This document shows, in pieces, positions 48,301-60,170 of a stretch of 64,000 nt of DNA. This stretch comes from Allodiplogaster sudhausi. Lineage: Eukaryota > Nematoda > Chromadorea > Rhabditida > Diplogasteridae. The notes under the pieces are model-generated. The model saw only the letters and a program-made list of their open reading frames with translations, ran no database searches and had not been told where the DNA came from. Made by a program: the position numbers and the translations under genes. Location: positions 2,128,001 through 2,192,000 of the forward strand of contig CALZFC010000001.1 in the NCBI GenBank assembly GCA_945643635.1. Reading direction: 5' to 3'. Numbering within the stretch: the first letter of the stretch is position 1; each line of letters begins with the position of its first letter.

Positions 48301-51300
48301 CTGTACCAGGTCTCAGCGAAGCATGGAGAGCTCAAGAGCTCTGATTGGTCAAAAACTGGGAGGAGCCTATGTCTCTTTTTCTTTTTTCTCTTCTTCCGGG
48401 ATGCTATATCACTTTTTTCTGCTTCTCTGTTTGGCCACGCCTCCATATCGCACACGATATAATACTCGCAGACACGTAAGGCTATGTGAGCTACTTAAGG
48501 GAACAATAAAATAAACTGGCAAGGTTTCACTTCCAAAACTTTTCGAAACGATTTTATGTGTCCGCATGCTCGCGATCCAGTACAAATATTGTGATTACTG
48601 TATCAGAAACTTACAGGTCTTTCCGTGTAGGAGTTTTGGGTGTTCATGCTCCTTTAAGCGCATGCTCGACTCTTACGGAGAAGCTCTCTTAAAGTTAAGA
48701 GAGCCTCTCTGTAAGGATCAAGCAGCCTTCCATAGGCGCCTGCCCCGGGGGAAAGTGTTGGATTTTGATATCCAAATTTTAATGGTGGGTGCCCATGCGA
48801 ATTATAAAGAAAATTAGGTGGTCAATTTCGTTATAAAAAATTTTTCTTTGACTAGGCATGCAAAAGTATGCAAAATGTTTAAGTCCATATAACTTTCTTT
48901 AAACTCAATATTTTTGAATTTTCTTTTTTTCATCTGATGTGTATTCGGACAGCGCACAGAAACGTCGTTGACGGGTTTACTGAAAATTTTCATTTTCAAC
49001 CAGTTTTCTGCATTTTTAATTTTCAAAAATCAGTTTTTTGAGCACTTCATCTATTTCCCGATAAGGGCTGAAGCTGGATAATAGTTTAAAAGAAAGAGGA
49101 GAAAAAATGACATAAAATATGTTGTTATGAAGAAAATCGAAGGATACATATGTTTTCGAATTTTGACCTGAACCCGGTGCACTCGCATTTTCGCTGATTG
49201 AGATGAATCAATGTAACTTTTTTTAGACTCCTGCTTTTTAAACAGTTTTTATTTCATCGGATTGGCCATTAATTTCTCTACAGAATAGCTATAGAATCAA
49301 TTTGCATAATGTTACCCTGGGGCTCATAAATAAAATTTTCTCTTTTTTGTACAAAAATTAATTGGATAATAACTACTGAGAACCAAATTTATGGGCGATT
49401 AAGATAACCGGCTGAACCAATTGAACACATTATCAGATAGAGCGAAGAATTCTGTATACCATATCCCGGTTTCATGAGATTTCAGGGATACAAATTCCCT
49501 TTTTTCGAACAATCGAGGAAAATTTCCAGTGTTGGATCCAGCGGATAAATCAAGTCGAAAACTGAAGGGTGCATGTTTGTGCCACATGTTATATGGCGTT
49601 TTTTGACGAGGAAAATAATAATTTCATTGAAAACCGTTCCATTTAATTTTTATTCGTTTTTTTTTTCGAAAAAATATTTTCACCCATTATATTTTCTTTA
49701 CTTGTTGCCCATTTCATTGCAGTCTTGCCCTAATGGTAAGCTAAATTGCATTTTTTGAGTTCCACCGTAACAGCAAATGGGTGATAGAGGCCATTTATGT
49801 AAACGACTGAATACCGAATATGATTAAATAAAATTTGTCTCAAAATCATGGGTCTAAAAAAGTTATACTGCCAGTGAACCATATTTTTCAAAAAATTAGA
49901 GATGATAATATATCCCTCGATTTTCTTCATCAAAACATATCTTGTGTCATTTTTTTCTCTTCTTTCATCTCAGCTATTCGCTATCACCAAACCGGGCCGT
50001 AACGTTCAGAAAACGGATTTCTGAAAAAGTATAATGCCAAAAAGTGGTTCAAAATTAAACTTTTCAGAAAAATAATCATGGATTTTTTTTAAATTTATCC
50101 CCAAAGCTTTGTATCTTTCTTTCTCTCTTTATCTTCAGAGCCATATACAATCAGGACCATAGTGCGGACGCCCAAGCGATAAGTAGAAGTTTTAGTCAGA
50201 CAACACCTGACAGACGTTTTTGAATAGGCTCTATGCCTGTATTTGGAAGAAAAGGTGTTGTAGACTCGTCCTTCACAAATTGTTCGAATTCGTTTATGTC
50301 AGACATGATAGGAACTCAAATTGGGACAAACCGAGTTGGTAATTGGGGGGAGTAAATGTTACGATTAAGCTTGGCTAGACTAAAATGAAATGAAATGGGC
50401 AACAAGTAAAGAAAATATAATGGGTGAAAATATTTTTTCGAAAAAAAAACGAATAAAAATTAAATGGAACGGTTTTCAATGAAATTATTATTTTCCTCGT
50501 CAAAAAACGCCATATAACATGTGGCACAAACATGCACCCTTCAGTTTTCGACTTGATTTATCCGCTGGATCCAACACTGGAAATTTTCCTCGATTGTTCG
50601 AAAAAAGGGAATATGTATCCCTGAAATCTCATGAAACCGGGATATGGTATACAGAATTCTTCGCTCTATCTGATAATGTGTTCAATTGGTTCAGCCGGTT
50701 ATCTTAATCGCCCATAAATTTGGTTCTCAGTAGTTATTATCCAATTAATTTTTGTACAAAAAAGAGAAAATTTTATTTATGAGCCCCAGGGTAACATTAT
50801 GCAAATTGATTCTATAGCTATTCTGTAGAGAAATTAATGGCCAATCCGATGAAATAAAAACTGTTTAAAAAGCAGGAGTCTAAAAAAAGTTACATTGATT
50901 CATCTCAATCAGCGAAAATGCGAGTGCACCGGGTTCAGGTCAAAATTCGAAAACATATGTATCCTTCGATTTTCTTCATAACAACATATTTTATGTCATT
51001 TTTTCTCCTCTTTCTTTTAAACTATTATCCAGCTTCAGCCCTTATCGGGAAATAGATGAAGTGCTCAAAAAACTGATTTTTGAAAATTAAAAATGCAGAA
51101 AACTGGTTGAAAATGAAAATTTTCAGTAAACCCGTCAACGACGTTTCTGTGCGCTGTCCGAATAGACATCAGATGAAAAAAAGAAAATTCAAAAATATTG
51201 AGTTTAAAGAAAGTTATATGGACTTAAACATTTTGCATACTTTTGCATGCCTAGTCAAAGAAAAAATTTTTATAACGAAATTGACCACCTAATTTTCTTT

Positions 51301-54300
51301 ATAATTCGCATGGGCACCCACCATTAAAATTTGGATATCAAAATCCAACACTTTCCCCCGGGCAGAGCCACCTTGGCCCTTACAGAGAGGCTCTCTTAAA
51401 ACTTTAGTCTGAATTGAAGAAGCAAGTTCCTACACTCATTCTTTGGTACATATAAGACAGCGTCAATTATAACATTTGGTTTTTTCTATTCAATTTTCGG
51501 ATAAGCGATTATTTTTTGGCTGGAAATTCGAATATTCCACTGTTTACCATTGCCAAGTCAACGTTTTGGTAATTAGAAATGGCAAACTGTGGAATATTCT
51601 AATTCCCCGCCAAAAAAATGGCTTATCCAAAAATTGAAGAAAAGAAAAACAATTTTTTTAATTGACACTGTCTCTATGTTTGTACATATAAGAAAGTGTA
51701 AAATAAAACTTTTTTTTTTCCTGCAATTTTTGAGTAGGCTGTTATTTTTGGCACGGATTTAGATATTCCATTGTGGATTTAGAATATTCCACTGTTTGCC
51801 ATTATTGACGATCGTTAAAATTGCCAGATCAGCTTTTTGACTATTTTAACGATCGTCAAAAATGGCAAGAAGTGGAATGTTATAAATTCGTACCAAAAAT
51901 AACAGCTTATTCGAACATTGCAGAAAAAAACTAAATTTTTTAATTCACACTGTCTTACATATATGAACATAGTTTCTGCTACTTGTAGTGCTCCTACTAC
52001 AATTGCAAATAAGTTTATCTTGATTTATTACAGAATGCTCTTCAATATCTGCGGTACAATCGTTACGTACAACTAGCAACCATTGCAAAAGTTGTTTCAA
52101 ATTGCGGTTAAAGGAGCACTTGAATAACACTTGAATTCGTGCCTTTTTGAGCGACTCAAGGTGAGGGAACATCTGGGTTAGCGAAATGGAAGAATTCCTT
52201 TCAGAAAAATTGATGGTTGATCTTCTTTTCTCCTTTCACGTGGCTGTAAACGTAGTTTAAAGTCTTTGTTGCCTGTGTCTCTAATATTACATACATGCTC
52301 TCCTAAGGGATTCGGTAGATTTTAAGTTCCTTTATTGCCGCTTTAGGTAGCTAGGTATTCTACGGTTCCCTAAAAGTAGCTACTATGTGGTAATCTTAGG
52401 TCCAATTAAGGCCGTCGCAGCGCAAGCGTCTCGAGACGTGGAACGCCTTCGGGGTGCTCTTGTTGGCCTACTTCATCTCGTGGTGCATCAGCTGCGTCAT
52501 GATCAAGATTGGCCACGTCCCACCACGCGACATCATCGCGATCCTCACGAGAGAAGTCTTCGTGCCACACTTTCCTGACTTCACGCATGACTCCTTCATG
52601 TACAATGATGTGAGGGAGATTATTAATTATTATTACCGTACTCCATCTATGCGGCTACTGTTTATGTCTCAATTTTGATGTCACTTAAGACAGGATGTCC
52701 ATAAGACTCGAGCAGGGCCCTATTATGACCTGCCCTAGGAAATTTTTTTCGAATTTGTTCATGACAATTGGTTACAGTATACAACTCGACGTGGCCAACA
52801 AAATAGGCTATATTTCAAACTTGAAAAAAATTTTCCGCGCGGGACCCGGTGCAGTAACGTTAACATTTTCACTTGTCATAACTCGCTTAAAACTTAAAGT
52901 TAGACAACCATCGAGGTATCATTGGATAGCTTTTTTAAGGGGCTTTAATGTTCGTGTTGATGATGTTTTCATAAAATTTCATTTTGGGCCTAAAATATGG
53001 CCCTTAGTATTTTCGAAGGCGGTTTTTGGCCAACTTAAGCATTTTATGCTCATTTCTGCAGAACGGCTAGTACATACGCTTAAAGTGCGTGAGATTTGCT
53101 ACAACATATGTCTCTTTCAAAAGAAATAAACGTCGCGCTCTTAGGTTCCCAAACGCTTGAACATGATCCAGTGTAAACTGTAACCCCGTGCAAGCGCATT
53201 CTTCGATCCATAACTGCGCTCAATGTCAATATTACAAAATCGTAAGTATATCATCTAAGAGCTCTCACGGAGATCTTCAAATGTTACATACATTATTTTA
53301 TTGAAAAGTTTCAATTTATATGGGAAATTTAGTTGTGTACAATAAGAAGAGAAAAAAAAGACTTAAAAGACTGCTTTAAAAACATTTTCGATTGTCAAAA
53401 CATACATCATAAGAAAGAGGATGAAATTTTCTACAAGATGAACCTCTTTCAGTGGAATGCCATGAGTACGATCTTTTGTTATAAATCATAAAAGTAGTGC
53501 CAGTAGCGTCGCTGACATTTCGCCCAAGAATTCACATTTTAGGTTATTCGAATTAGAATATTCCAATCCTTTTTTCTACAGTTTTTCCATAAGGCCATGT
53601 TACCCTATTCTTATGGCTTATAACAAAAGATCGTATTCATGGAATTCCATTAAAAGGGTTCATCTTGTAGCAAATTTCATCCTCTTTCTTATGATGTATG
53701 CTTCGACAGGCGAACATGATTTTAAAGTAGTTTTTTAAGCCTTCTAATTGTACGTAACAAAATTTCCCATATAAATTGAAACTTTTCATTAAAATAATGT
53801 ATGTAACATTTAAAGATCTCCGTGAGACCTCTTAGATGATATACTTACGATTTTGTAATATTGACATTGAGCGAAGTTATTGATCGAAGAATGCGCTTGC
53901 ACAGGGTTACAGTTTACACTGGATCATGTTCAAGCGTTTGGGAACCTAAGAGCGAGACGTTTAGTTCTTTTGAAAGAGACATATGTTGTAGCAAATTTCA
54001 CACACTTTAAGCGTGTGTAGGAGCCGTTCTGCAGAAATGAGCATAAAATGCTTAAGTTGGCCAAAAACCGCCTTCGAAAATACATATTGCCGTATTTTGG
54101 GCCCAAAATGAAATTTTATGAAAACATCATCAACACGAACATTAAAGCCCCTTGAAAAAGCTATCCAATGATACCTCGATGGTTGTCTAACTATAAGTTT
54201 TAAGCGAGTTATGACAAGTGAAAGTGTTAAGGTTACTTCACCGGGTCCCGCACGGAAAATTTTTTTCAAGTTTGAAATATAGCCAATTTTGTTGGCCACG

Positions 54301-57118
54301 TCGAGTTGTATACTGTAACCAATTTTCATGAACAAATTCGAAAAAAAATTCCTAGGGCAGACCTTGATCGAAGGATACTGACATGCTCTCTTAAGAGATC
54401 CTGTCCGTATCGTTTGGTCAAGGCCTGCCCTAGGAATTTTTTTCGAATTTCTTCACCAAAATTGAATACAGCATACAACTCGACGTGGTGAACAAAATAG
54501 GCTATATTTCAATGTTGAAATAAATTTTCCGCGCGAGACCCAGTACAGTAATCTTTTAAATTACATTGGTCATAAGTCGCTTCAAACTTATTATTAGACA
54601 ACCATCGAGCTATCATTGGATAGCTGATTGAACGGGCTTCAATTTTCATGTTGATGATGTTTTCATAAAATTTGAATTTGGCCCAAAAAGACGGCCCTAA
54701 ACATTTTCGAAAGTGGTTTTTGGCCAAATTAGGCATTTTACATTCATTTCCACAAAACCGCTCCTGCATATTCTTAAACTACGTGAAATTTGCTACAACA
54801 TATGTCTCTTTCAAAAGAATTAAAGGTCTCTCTCTTAGTTTCCCAAATGCTTGAACATGATCCGGTGTTAACTGTAACACCGTGCAAGCGCATTCTTCGA
54901 TTCATAACTGAGCTCAATGTCAATATTACAAAATCGTAAGTATATCATCTAAGAGCTCTCACGGAGATCTTCAAATGTTACATACATACTTTTATTGAAA
55001 AGTTTCAATTTATATGGGAAATTTCGTTCTGTACAATTAGAAGTCTTAAAAATCTACTTTAAAAACATTTTCGCCTGTCGAAACATACATCAAAAGAAAG
55101 AGGATGAAATTTGCTACAAGATTAACCCTTTCAATGGAATTCCATGCATACGATCTTTTGTTATAAGCCAAGAGAGTAGGATAACAAGGCCTTTTGGAAA
55201 AACTTTAGAAAAAAGGAATTGGAATATTCTAATTCGAATAACCTAAAATGTAAATTCTTGGGCGAAATGACAGCGACGCTACTGGCACTAGGTTTATGAT
55301 TTATAACAAAAGATCGTATGCATGGAATTCCATTGAAATGGGTTCATCTTGTAATAAATTTCATCCTCTTTCTTATGATGTATGTTTCGACAGGCGAAAA
55401 TGTTTTTAAAGTAGTTTTTTAAGCCTTCTAATTGTTCATAACGAAATTTCCCATATAAATTGAAACTTTTCAATAAAATAATGTATGGAACATTTGAAGA
55501 TCTCCGTGAGAGCTCTTAGATGATATACTTACGATTTTGTAATATTGCCATTGAGCGCAGTTATGGATCGAAGAATGCGCTCGCACGGCGTTACAGTTAA
55601 CACCGGATCATGTTCAAGCGTTTGGGAAACTAAGAGAGAGACCTTTAATTCTTTTGAAAGAGGCATATCTTGTAGCAAATTTCACGTAGTTTAAGAATAC
55701 GCAGGAGCGGTTTTGTGGAAATCAATGTAAAATGCATAATTTGGCGAAAAACCACATTCGAAAATGTTTAGGGCCGTCTTTTAGGGCCAAATTCAAATTT
55801 TATGAAAACATCATCAACATAACACTTAAAGCCCCTTCAATCAGCTATCCAATGATAGCTCGATGGTTGTCTAATAATAAGTTTGAAGCGGCTTATGACC
55901 AATCGAATTTAAAAGATTACTGTACTGGGTCTCGCGCGGAAAATTTTTTTCAACATTGAAATATAGCCTATTTTGTTCACCACGTCGAGTTGTATACTGT
56001 ATTTAATTTTGGTGAAGAAATTCGAAAAAATATTCCTAGGGCAGGCCATAATAGGGCCCTGCTCGAGTCTTACTGACATCCTCTCTTAAGCTCTTGCATG
56101 ATTTTTCTCGTTCTCCCACTTTAGCTCCTTCGTTAAAAACTTCTCTTACCTTTCCTTTCAACTTCTCCTATCTTGTCTCCTTCTTTAATCTTCTCTTTCT
56201 TCATCTTTCTTTTATTCCCTTCCATAATTCTACCTGCAGGGCTTGAGCAACCCGCGCGCAACGGCTGCTGGTGTATGGCTACTCGGGCAGACGTGCTCTC
56301 AGCTGCTGGCCGTCATCATCTGGTCCCACTACATCGTCCAGGCGATCAATAGGGTGTCTATGAGATTACGGTAGCACTAAAACAGAAACACACATAAATC
56401 TAGTTTTGGGGCCGTACAATAGAGATCTCAATCAATAGCCCAATTTACGGCCCCTGCACACAAGACAGCGAAGGCTGTCAGAAGAAAGCTGCCTTGAAGG
56501 TTCGGGCGGATGCGACTCGCACGAGCGCCACTATGGCCGCCATGCAAATTCAGCTCTTTATGGCACTCATACTCCAGGTAGCCTTCCTGACTTTGCTAAT
56601 GATCTTGTGAGGGAAGCGAGGTAGAAAGGTAGAAGAGTTAATGGGGAGCGATTGAAGTAGACAGAATTGCAAGGATAGTGCGAGAGGGAGAGAAGGAATT
56701 AGATTACGAGAGAGTGAGAGAGAGAGCGGGCGAGAGAGAAGACGAGAGAGAGAGAGAGAGAGAGAAGCGTTCGAGGTACTGAAACCTCTGTCTTGAGCTG
56801 CTGGCGCCAATCCTGTGCATCTACATGCCGGAGGTTCTGGCGATCGGCTTCCCGAACCTCGGCATCAAACTGAACATCCCGCCCGGTCCCGTCTCGATGC
56901 TCTTCCCAATGTTTCCAGCCTTTGATGGCATCGTTGTCCTCGTCGTTGTCAAGGATTACAGGTCAGTGATTCCCAAAGAAACGAAAATAGAATTTTGCAT
57001 GGCACTGTATGATAAAGTAGAACAGACTTACTCTTCAATTCCAACGTTTTACCTCCGTGATAGAGGAAGGAGAAAGAGTGCAATACGACGAGAAGCTACC
57101 ACAAAGTTCAATAATTAA
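33837..57118 (+). CDS. str-like (Str superfamily) chemoreceptor, eight exons over 23 kb, apparently intact
   Basis: Exons: 33837-34049, 34383-34445, 34603-34709, 52411-52609, 56240-56353, 56425-56577, 56798-56961, and a last one from about 57077 to 57118. Phases agree throughout; total about 350 residues. Motifs: IGKYKYYIIAFASHDL (TM2), SFMYRYVLLCK (TM3-4), VPPRDIIAILTREVFVPHFPDF (before TM5), and FPAFDGIVVLVVVKDYR closing TM7, the classic Str family ending. Exons 2 and 4 match in size those of the pseudogene at 15-16 kb. The final exon is less certain: the frame is also open straight through 56,961 to the same TAA. Intron 3 is 17.7 kb and intron 4 is 3.6 kb, both filled with repeats. The receptor acts in chemosensory neurons. 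Whether such a long repeat-filled intron is spliced is not shown here. Confidence 0.82.
34733..36404. mobile_element. 1.67-kb hairpin element, TTAA ends (intron 3 of str-like gene)
   Basis: Starts TTAAGAGAGCATTTCC and ends GGCAGGCTGCCTTAA. Arms mirror each other across a centre near 35,580, with CCTGCCCCGGGAAAATTG next to each end. The right end lacks about 25 bases present at the left. No coding capacity. Confidence 0.85.
36405..37604. other. intronic spacer, low-complexity tracts
   Basis: Has a CT-rich tract at 36,890-36,990. No gene supported. Confidence 0.4.
37605..38687 (-). CDS. possible three-exon gene inside intron 3, unknown
   Basis: Three GC-rich islands on the minus strand have good splice signals: 38536-38687 (acceptor TTGCAG, donor GTAAGT), 38201-38270 (CTTGCAG/GTAAGTG) and 37605-37684 (TTCTTCAG, ends in TAG). 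One frame stays open across all three with matching phases and gives about 100 residues, rich in Ser, Gly, Pro and Arg. In the first island another frame (with AVQNCRGFTNTAAQAARFGG) looks more protein-like but hits a stop in the second. No 5' exon or start codon was found and no domain is recognised. Intact splice sites and GC contrast are the only support. Confidence 0.35.
38688..39239. other. intronic spacer
   Basis: Has a GA-rich tract (38,725-38,775). Nothing else recognised. Confidence 0.4.
41005..44470. repeat. two near-identical 1.72-kb macro-units in tandem
   Basis: The segment starting near 41,010 repeats after 1,718-1,720 bases. Matching 70- and 109-codon stretches at 41,089/42,807 and 41,585/43,305 are identical at the protein level, so the duplication is recent. 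A partial third copy starts near 44,378, loses some of the unit after 44,520 and then drifts. Confidence 0.9.
46104..48515. repeat. 2.16-kb spaced direct repeat
   Basis: About 250 bases at 46,104-46,355 recur almost unchanged at 48,264-48,515. Between them lie more units of the same satellite. It shows that duplication also happens at this longer spacing. Confidence 0.85.
48516..48694. other. short spacer between satellite and hairpin
   Basis: Nothing recognised. Confidence 0.4.
48695..51399. mobile_element. 2.7-kb hairpin element, same ends as the 26.8-kb copy
   Basis: Begins TTAAGAGAGCCTCTCTGTAA and ends TACAGAGAGGCTCTCTTAA. Arms of about 1.0 kb are near-perfect complements around a ~665-base non-mirrored centre (about 49,725-50,390). 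Its terminal ~250 bases resemble those of the right arm of 26,778-29,581 (CCCCGGGG, then a TGGATAT-CAAAATTTAA word), while the interiors differ. No transposase seen. Confidence 0.87.
51449..51676. mobile_element. hairpin MITE, ATATAAGACAG family (copy 2)
   Basis: Ends TATAAGACAGCGTCAATTAT and ATTGACACTGTCTCTATG with mirrored arms carrying TTCGGATAAGCGATTATTTTT. Same family as 25,878-26,135. Confidence 0.8.
51684..51962. mobile_element. hairpin MITE, ATATAAGACAG family (copy 3)
   Basis: Ends ATATAAGAAAGTGTAAAATA and TTCACACTGTCTTACATAT around mirrored arms with TTAACGATCGTCAAAAATGG. It sits only 8 bases from copy 2, so the pair may have inserted together or one into the flank of the other. 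Confidence 0.75.
51963..52410. other. spacer before exon 4 of the str-like gene
   Basis: Ordinary AT-rich sequence; end of intron 3. Nothing else recognised. Confidence 0.4.
52685..54394. mobile_element. 1.7-kb hairpin element, left of a back-to-back pair
   Basis: Starts TTAAGACAGGATGTCC and ends ATGCTCTCTTAA. Arms mirror each other around about 53,560. CCTAGG-GCAG sits near each end. It shares its right TTAA with the next element. Confidence 0.85.
54391..56089. mobile_element. 1.7-kb hairpin element, right of a back-to-back pair
   Basis: Starts TTAAGAGATCCTGTCC at the shared TTAA and ends GACATCCTCTCTTAA. Its right end is the complement of the left end of the neighbour (CTCGAGCAGGGCCC), so the pair as a whole is also an inverted repeat. 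Interior arms are close relatives of those in 52,685-54,394. Confidence 0.85.
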
Positions 57119-57124
57119 AAAAAC

Positions 57125-57441
57125 GGGACCGTGTCAAAACAGCAACGACATTTGCGCTAAAAGTGTCGTAACTTTCTTCATTGTTATCGCAGACGGATAA
57201 AATTAGAACCAATCAATTTCTCTTTACAAGATCTATTCAAGAATAGCACTTTTGTGACTGAAGCTCAAAATTTTTCAAATTTTCAACTTTTTTGCCTGCT
57301 GTCCAAGAACTGCGAAACCTATATGGTTCAATTCATCTCAATGAGAGCAATCACGCGGAATATTGGTTGAACCGGTACGATCACCCTGAACAAAGTTATG
57401 GGATCTTTGCGCAAACGTCGTTGCTGTTTTGACACGGTCCC
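57125..57441. mobile_element. 317-bp MITE with GGGACCGTGTCAAAACAGC ends
   Basis: GGGACCGTGTCAAAACAGCA at 57,125 matches, as complement, the end at 57,421-57,441. The centre is not mirrored. It begins 7 bases after the stop of the str-like gene, so it may supply that gene's 3' end. Confidence 0.85.
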
Positions 57442-57453
57442 AAAAAACATACA

Positions 57454-58430
57454 TATTACGCGATTTACGAGATAATCAAAAAGGCCGCGGACATAGCCAA
57501 AATCTACCATCTGGGATTTTATTCAAAAGTTCCTTATTGGTGCTTTCTGATACGAGGAATCGATTGGAACTAGTCTCGATGTCGGAAAATTCCTTTTTCG
57601 TTTGCTATGAAGGCTTGAATTATCTGGCTCGCAGCGATGGGAGGCGAGTTGGATGCACTTTAAGGTCACTGCGCCACACTTTGTTGAGATATGGAAACTA
57701 AAATGTACACGATAAACGCCAAGATATCACTCTAAATAATGAAAAAAAAAGAAGAAAAAGTTAAAATTTTCAACTTTAAAGTTTATAAATATTGGGCGAT
57801 ACCTAATGGTAAGTGACACTAATTTTATGATTTATAATAAAACATCGAAGACTTCTAATTTTATTGTAGGGGGTTAAGCTTGTATCAAGTTTTACGCTGT
57901 TTCGTCTCGTGTATGTTGGATTTGATGAGTTGATTTGTACACCAGGATAGTCGATTAGAAAACTGCAGCGCATCCTAATTTTCCTAAACAAAATAGTCCA
58001 TTTAAAAGCTATTTTCATGCTCAATACAGCTGTTTAGCTTTGTTGGGGTAAAATGAGGAATACATTGGCCGAGCTCCCTCAAAATATAAAGTCTATAAAA
58101 ACTTTAAAGTTGAAAACTTTCACGTTTTTTTCTTATTTTTTTTCGCTATTTAGATTAATATCTTGGCTGTTATAGTCTGACTTTTCGTTTCTATATCTCA
58201 ACAAAGCGCAGCGCAGAGACCTCAAACGTGCATCTAACTCGCCTCCCAATAATTCAAGTCTTCATAGCTAACGAACAATGATTTCCGATTTATTTTGAGA
58301 CTAGCTTCAATCGACTCCTCGTATCAGAAAGCACCTATAAAGAACTTTTGAAAAAAAATCCAAGATGGTCGACTTTGGCGATGTCCGCAGCCGCTGTGAC
58401 CCATTATGATTCTCTCGCAAATCACGTTAT
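57454..58430. mobile_element. hairpin element, GACGCGATTTGCGAGA family (copy 1)
   Basis: Ends ATTACGCGATTTACGAGA and TCTCGCAAATCACGTTAT; GGCCGCGGACATAGCC lies just inside the left end. Arms mirror around about 57,900. This family ends differently from the TTAA group. Confidence 0.8.
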
Positions 58431-58804
58431 TGGCAATTTTGCTTCCAGCATCTTTGTATCGCACAGAGAAAACAAATACTAGTATGTTCACATTGATTAC
58501 GAGAACGGTGGTATGAACGATTGAAAACAAACCTATAGTCATTGAACGCTGTCTAATTGATGTTGATATGTCATGAAGATGCGCGGTGCTTGCCTGGTCG
58601 CGCAAGTTCCTGCGCGGCCCTGCGGAGATAACGACCATCGCTTCTACTGCCGCAGAGACCACTCAGATCGGCAGCACGACTACGTCGGATAAGATTTGAA
58701 GAGAGAGAGAGAGTATTTTTTGTTGGATTCTAACTCGTCCCCCTTTTGGACTAATTTTGGCAGTTGTATAAGAACCATATGATTCGATATGTTCACAATA
58801 TACA
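58431..58804. other. spacer between two related hairpins
   Basis: Contains a GA tract near 58,700. Nothing else recognised. Confidence 0.4.
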
Positions 58805-60170
58805 TATGACGCGATTTGCGAGAGAATCAAAAAGGCCGCGGACATAGCCAAAATCGACCATCCTGGATTTTGCTCAAAAGTTCCCTATGTATGCTTTCAG
58901 ATACGAGGAAACGATTGGAGATGGTCTGGAAGTCTGAAAATTCCTTATTCGTTTGCTATGACGGCTTGAATTATAGGGCTCGACGCGCTGGGAGACGAGG
59001 TGGACGTAGAAATAGAAACGAAAATTTATACCATAATAGCCAAGATATTGTTCTAAACAATAAAAAAAAAGAAAATTTGAAAATTTCCAAATTTAAGTGT
59101 TTTAAAGACATTAATGTTTGTGGGAGCATGGTGAACGCAATACTCATTTTACCAGAACCGTACTTAAACGGTTGAATAGAGCATGAAAATAGCTTTCGAA
59201 CGAACAATTGGGTTTTGAAAACTTAGGAACTCTTTGATGTTTCCTGATCGATTAACCCGATGTGACTGTACAAATCAGAACGTACGCGGATTAAAAAGGG
59301 CGCCTCAAAATTTTTTCGCGCGTCCAAACATACACAAGAAGAAAGAGCGTGAAATTTGCTCCAAACTGACGCCTTTCAACAGAATTCCAAGTCTACGATG
59401 TTTTGTTACAAGTTAAAAGAATATAGCATCTGTTTATAACAATTCTTTAAGAAAAGGCGCTAAAAAAATAATTGGAATATTCTAATTTGAATAAACTAAA
59501 AAAAGATTAATTTTTGGGCGCAATGTGTGGCACTACCGGCCCTAATTATATGAGTTATAACAAAATACCGAAGACTTTGAATTTTATTGAAAGGGGTTCA
59601 CTCTTTAGAAAATTTTATGCTCTTTCTTCTGGTGTACGTTTGGACGCAGGGAAATGATTTCGATGTGGTGATTTGTACAGGCACATCGGGATAATAGACC
59701 AGGAAACATCAAAGAGCTCCTAACAATAAGTTTTCATAATCCAATAGTTCGTTCGAAAGCTATTTTCATGCTCTATTCAACCGTGTAGATCCGGTTCTGA
59801 TAAAATGAGTATTGCTTCACTATGATCCCTCAAACATTAAAGTCTATAAAACACTAAAATTTTCAAATTTTTACATTTTTCTTTTTTTATTGTTTAGAAC
59901 AATATCTTTGCTATTACGGTGTAAATTTTCGTTTCTATATCACAACAGATCGCGGCCTAGTGACCTCAAACTCCCTGCGCTGCGAGAACCATAATTCAAG
60001 CCGTCATAGCAAACGAACAAGACATTTTCCGACTTCCATCCCATTTCCAATCGATTCCTCGTATCAGAAAGCACCTATACGGAACTTTTGAAAAAAATAC
60101 AAGCTGGTCGATTTTGGCTATGTCCGCGGCCGCTTTGATTCATTTTGATTCTCTCGCAAATCGCGTCATA
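58805..60170. mobile_element. hairpin element, GACGCGATTTGCGAGA family (copy 2)
   Basis: Ends ATGACGCGATTTGCGAGAGA and its complement with GGCCGCGGACATAGCC next to each. Arms mirror each other around about 59,490. Better preserved than copy 1. Confidence 0.82.

Larger units (their letters stand above)
39240..48540. repeat. satellite array in intron 3, nested repeats
   Basis: About 9 kb of nested tandem repeats. Components: a 55-56 bp minisatellite (AAGCTTAGGGAGTTAAAGAA core), a ~35-40 bp repeat built on AAGAAGGCCATCTCAGCTCG, CT/GA microsatellite tracts, a conserved block beginning GGTCTCTTTGTAAGTGTT, and a block with GGCCAGGCTCACAGG. Short frames of 60-109 codons recur because the repeats recur; they have no start context or domain and are not genes. 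Larger order is described in the next two entries. Confidence 0.9.

Noticed and set aside
41089..48515. Repeated 60-109 codon frames in the satellite array
   Set aside because: They recur only because the DNA repeats, occur on both strands, and show no family features.
49399..51292. Matching 62- and 70-codon frames in the 48.7-51.4 kb region
   Set aside because: Mirror copies in the arms of the second large hairpin element.
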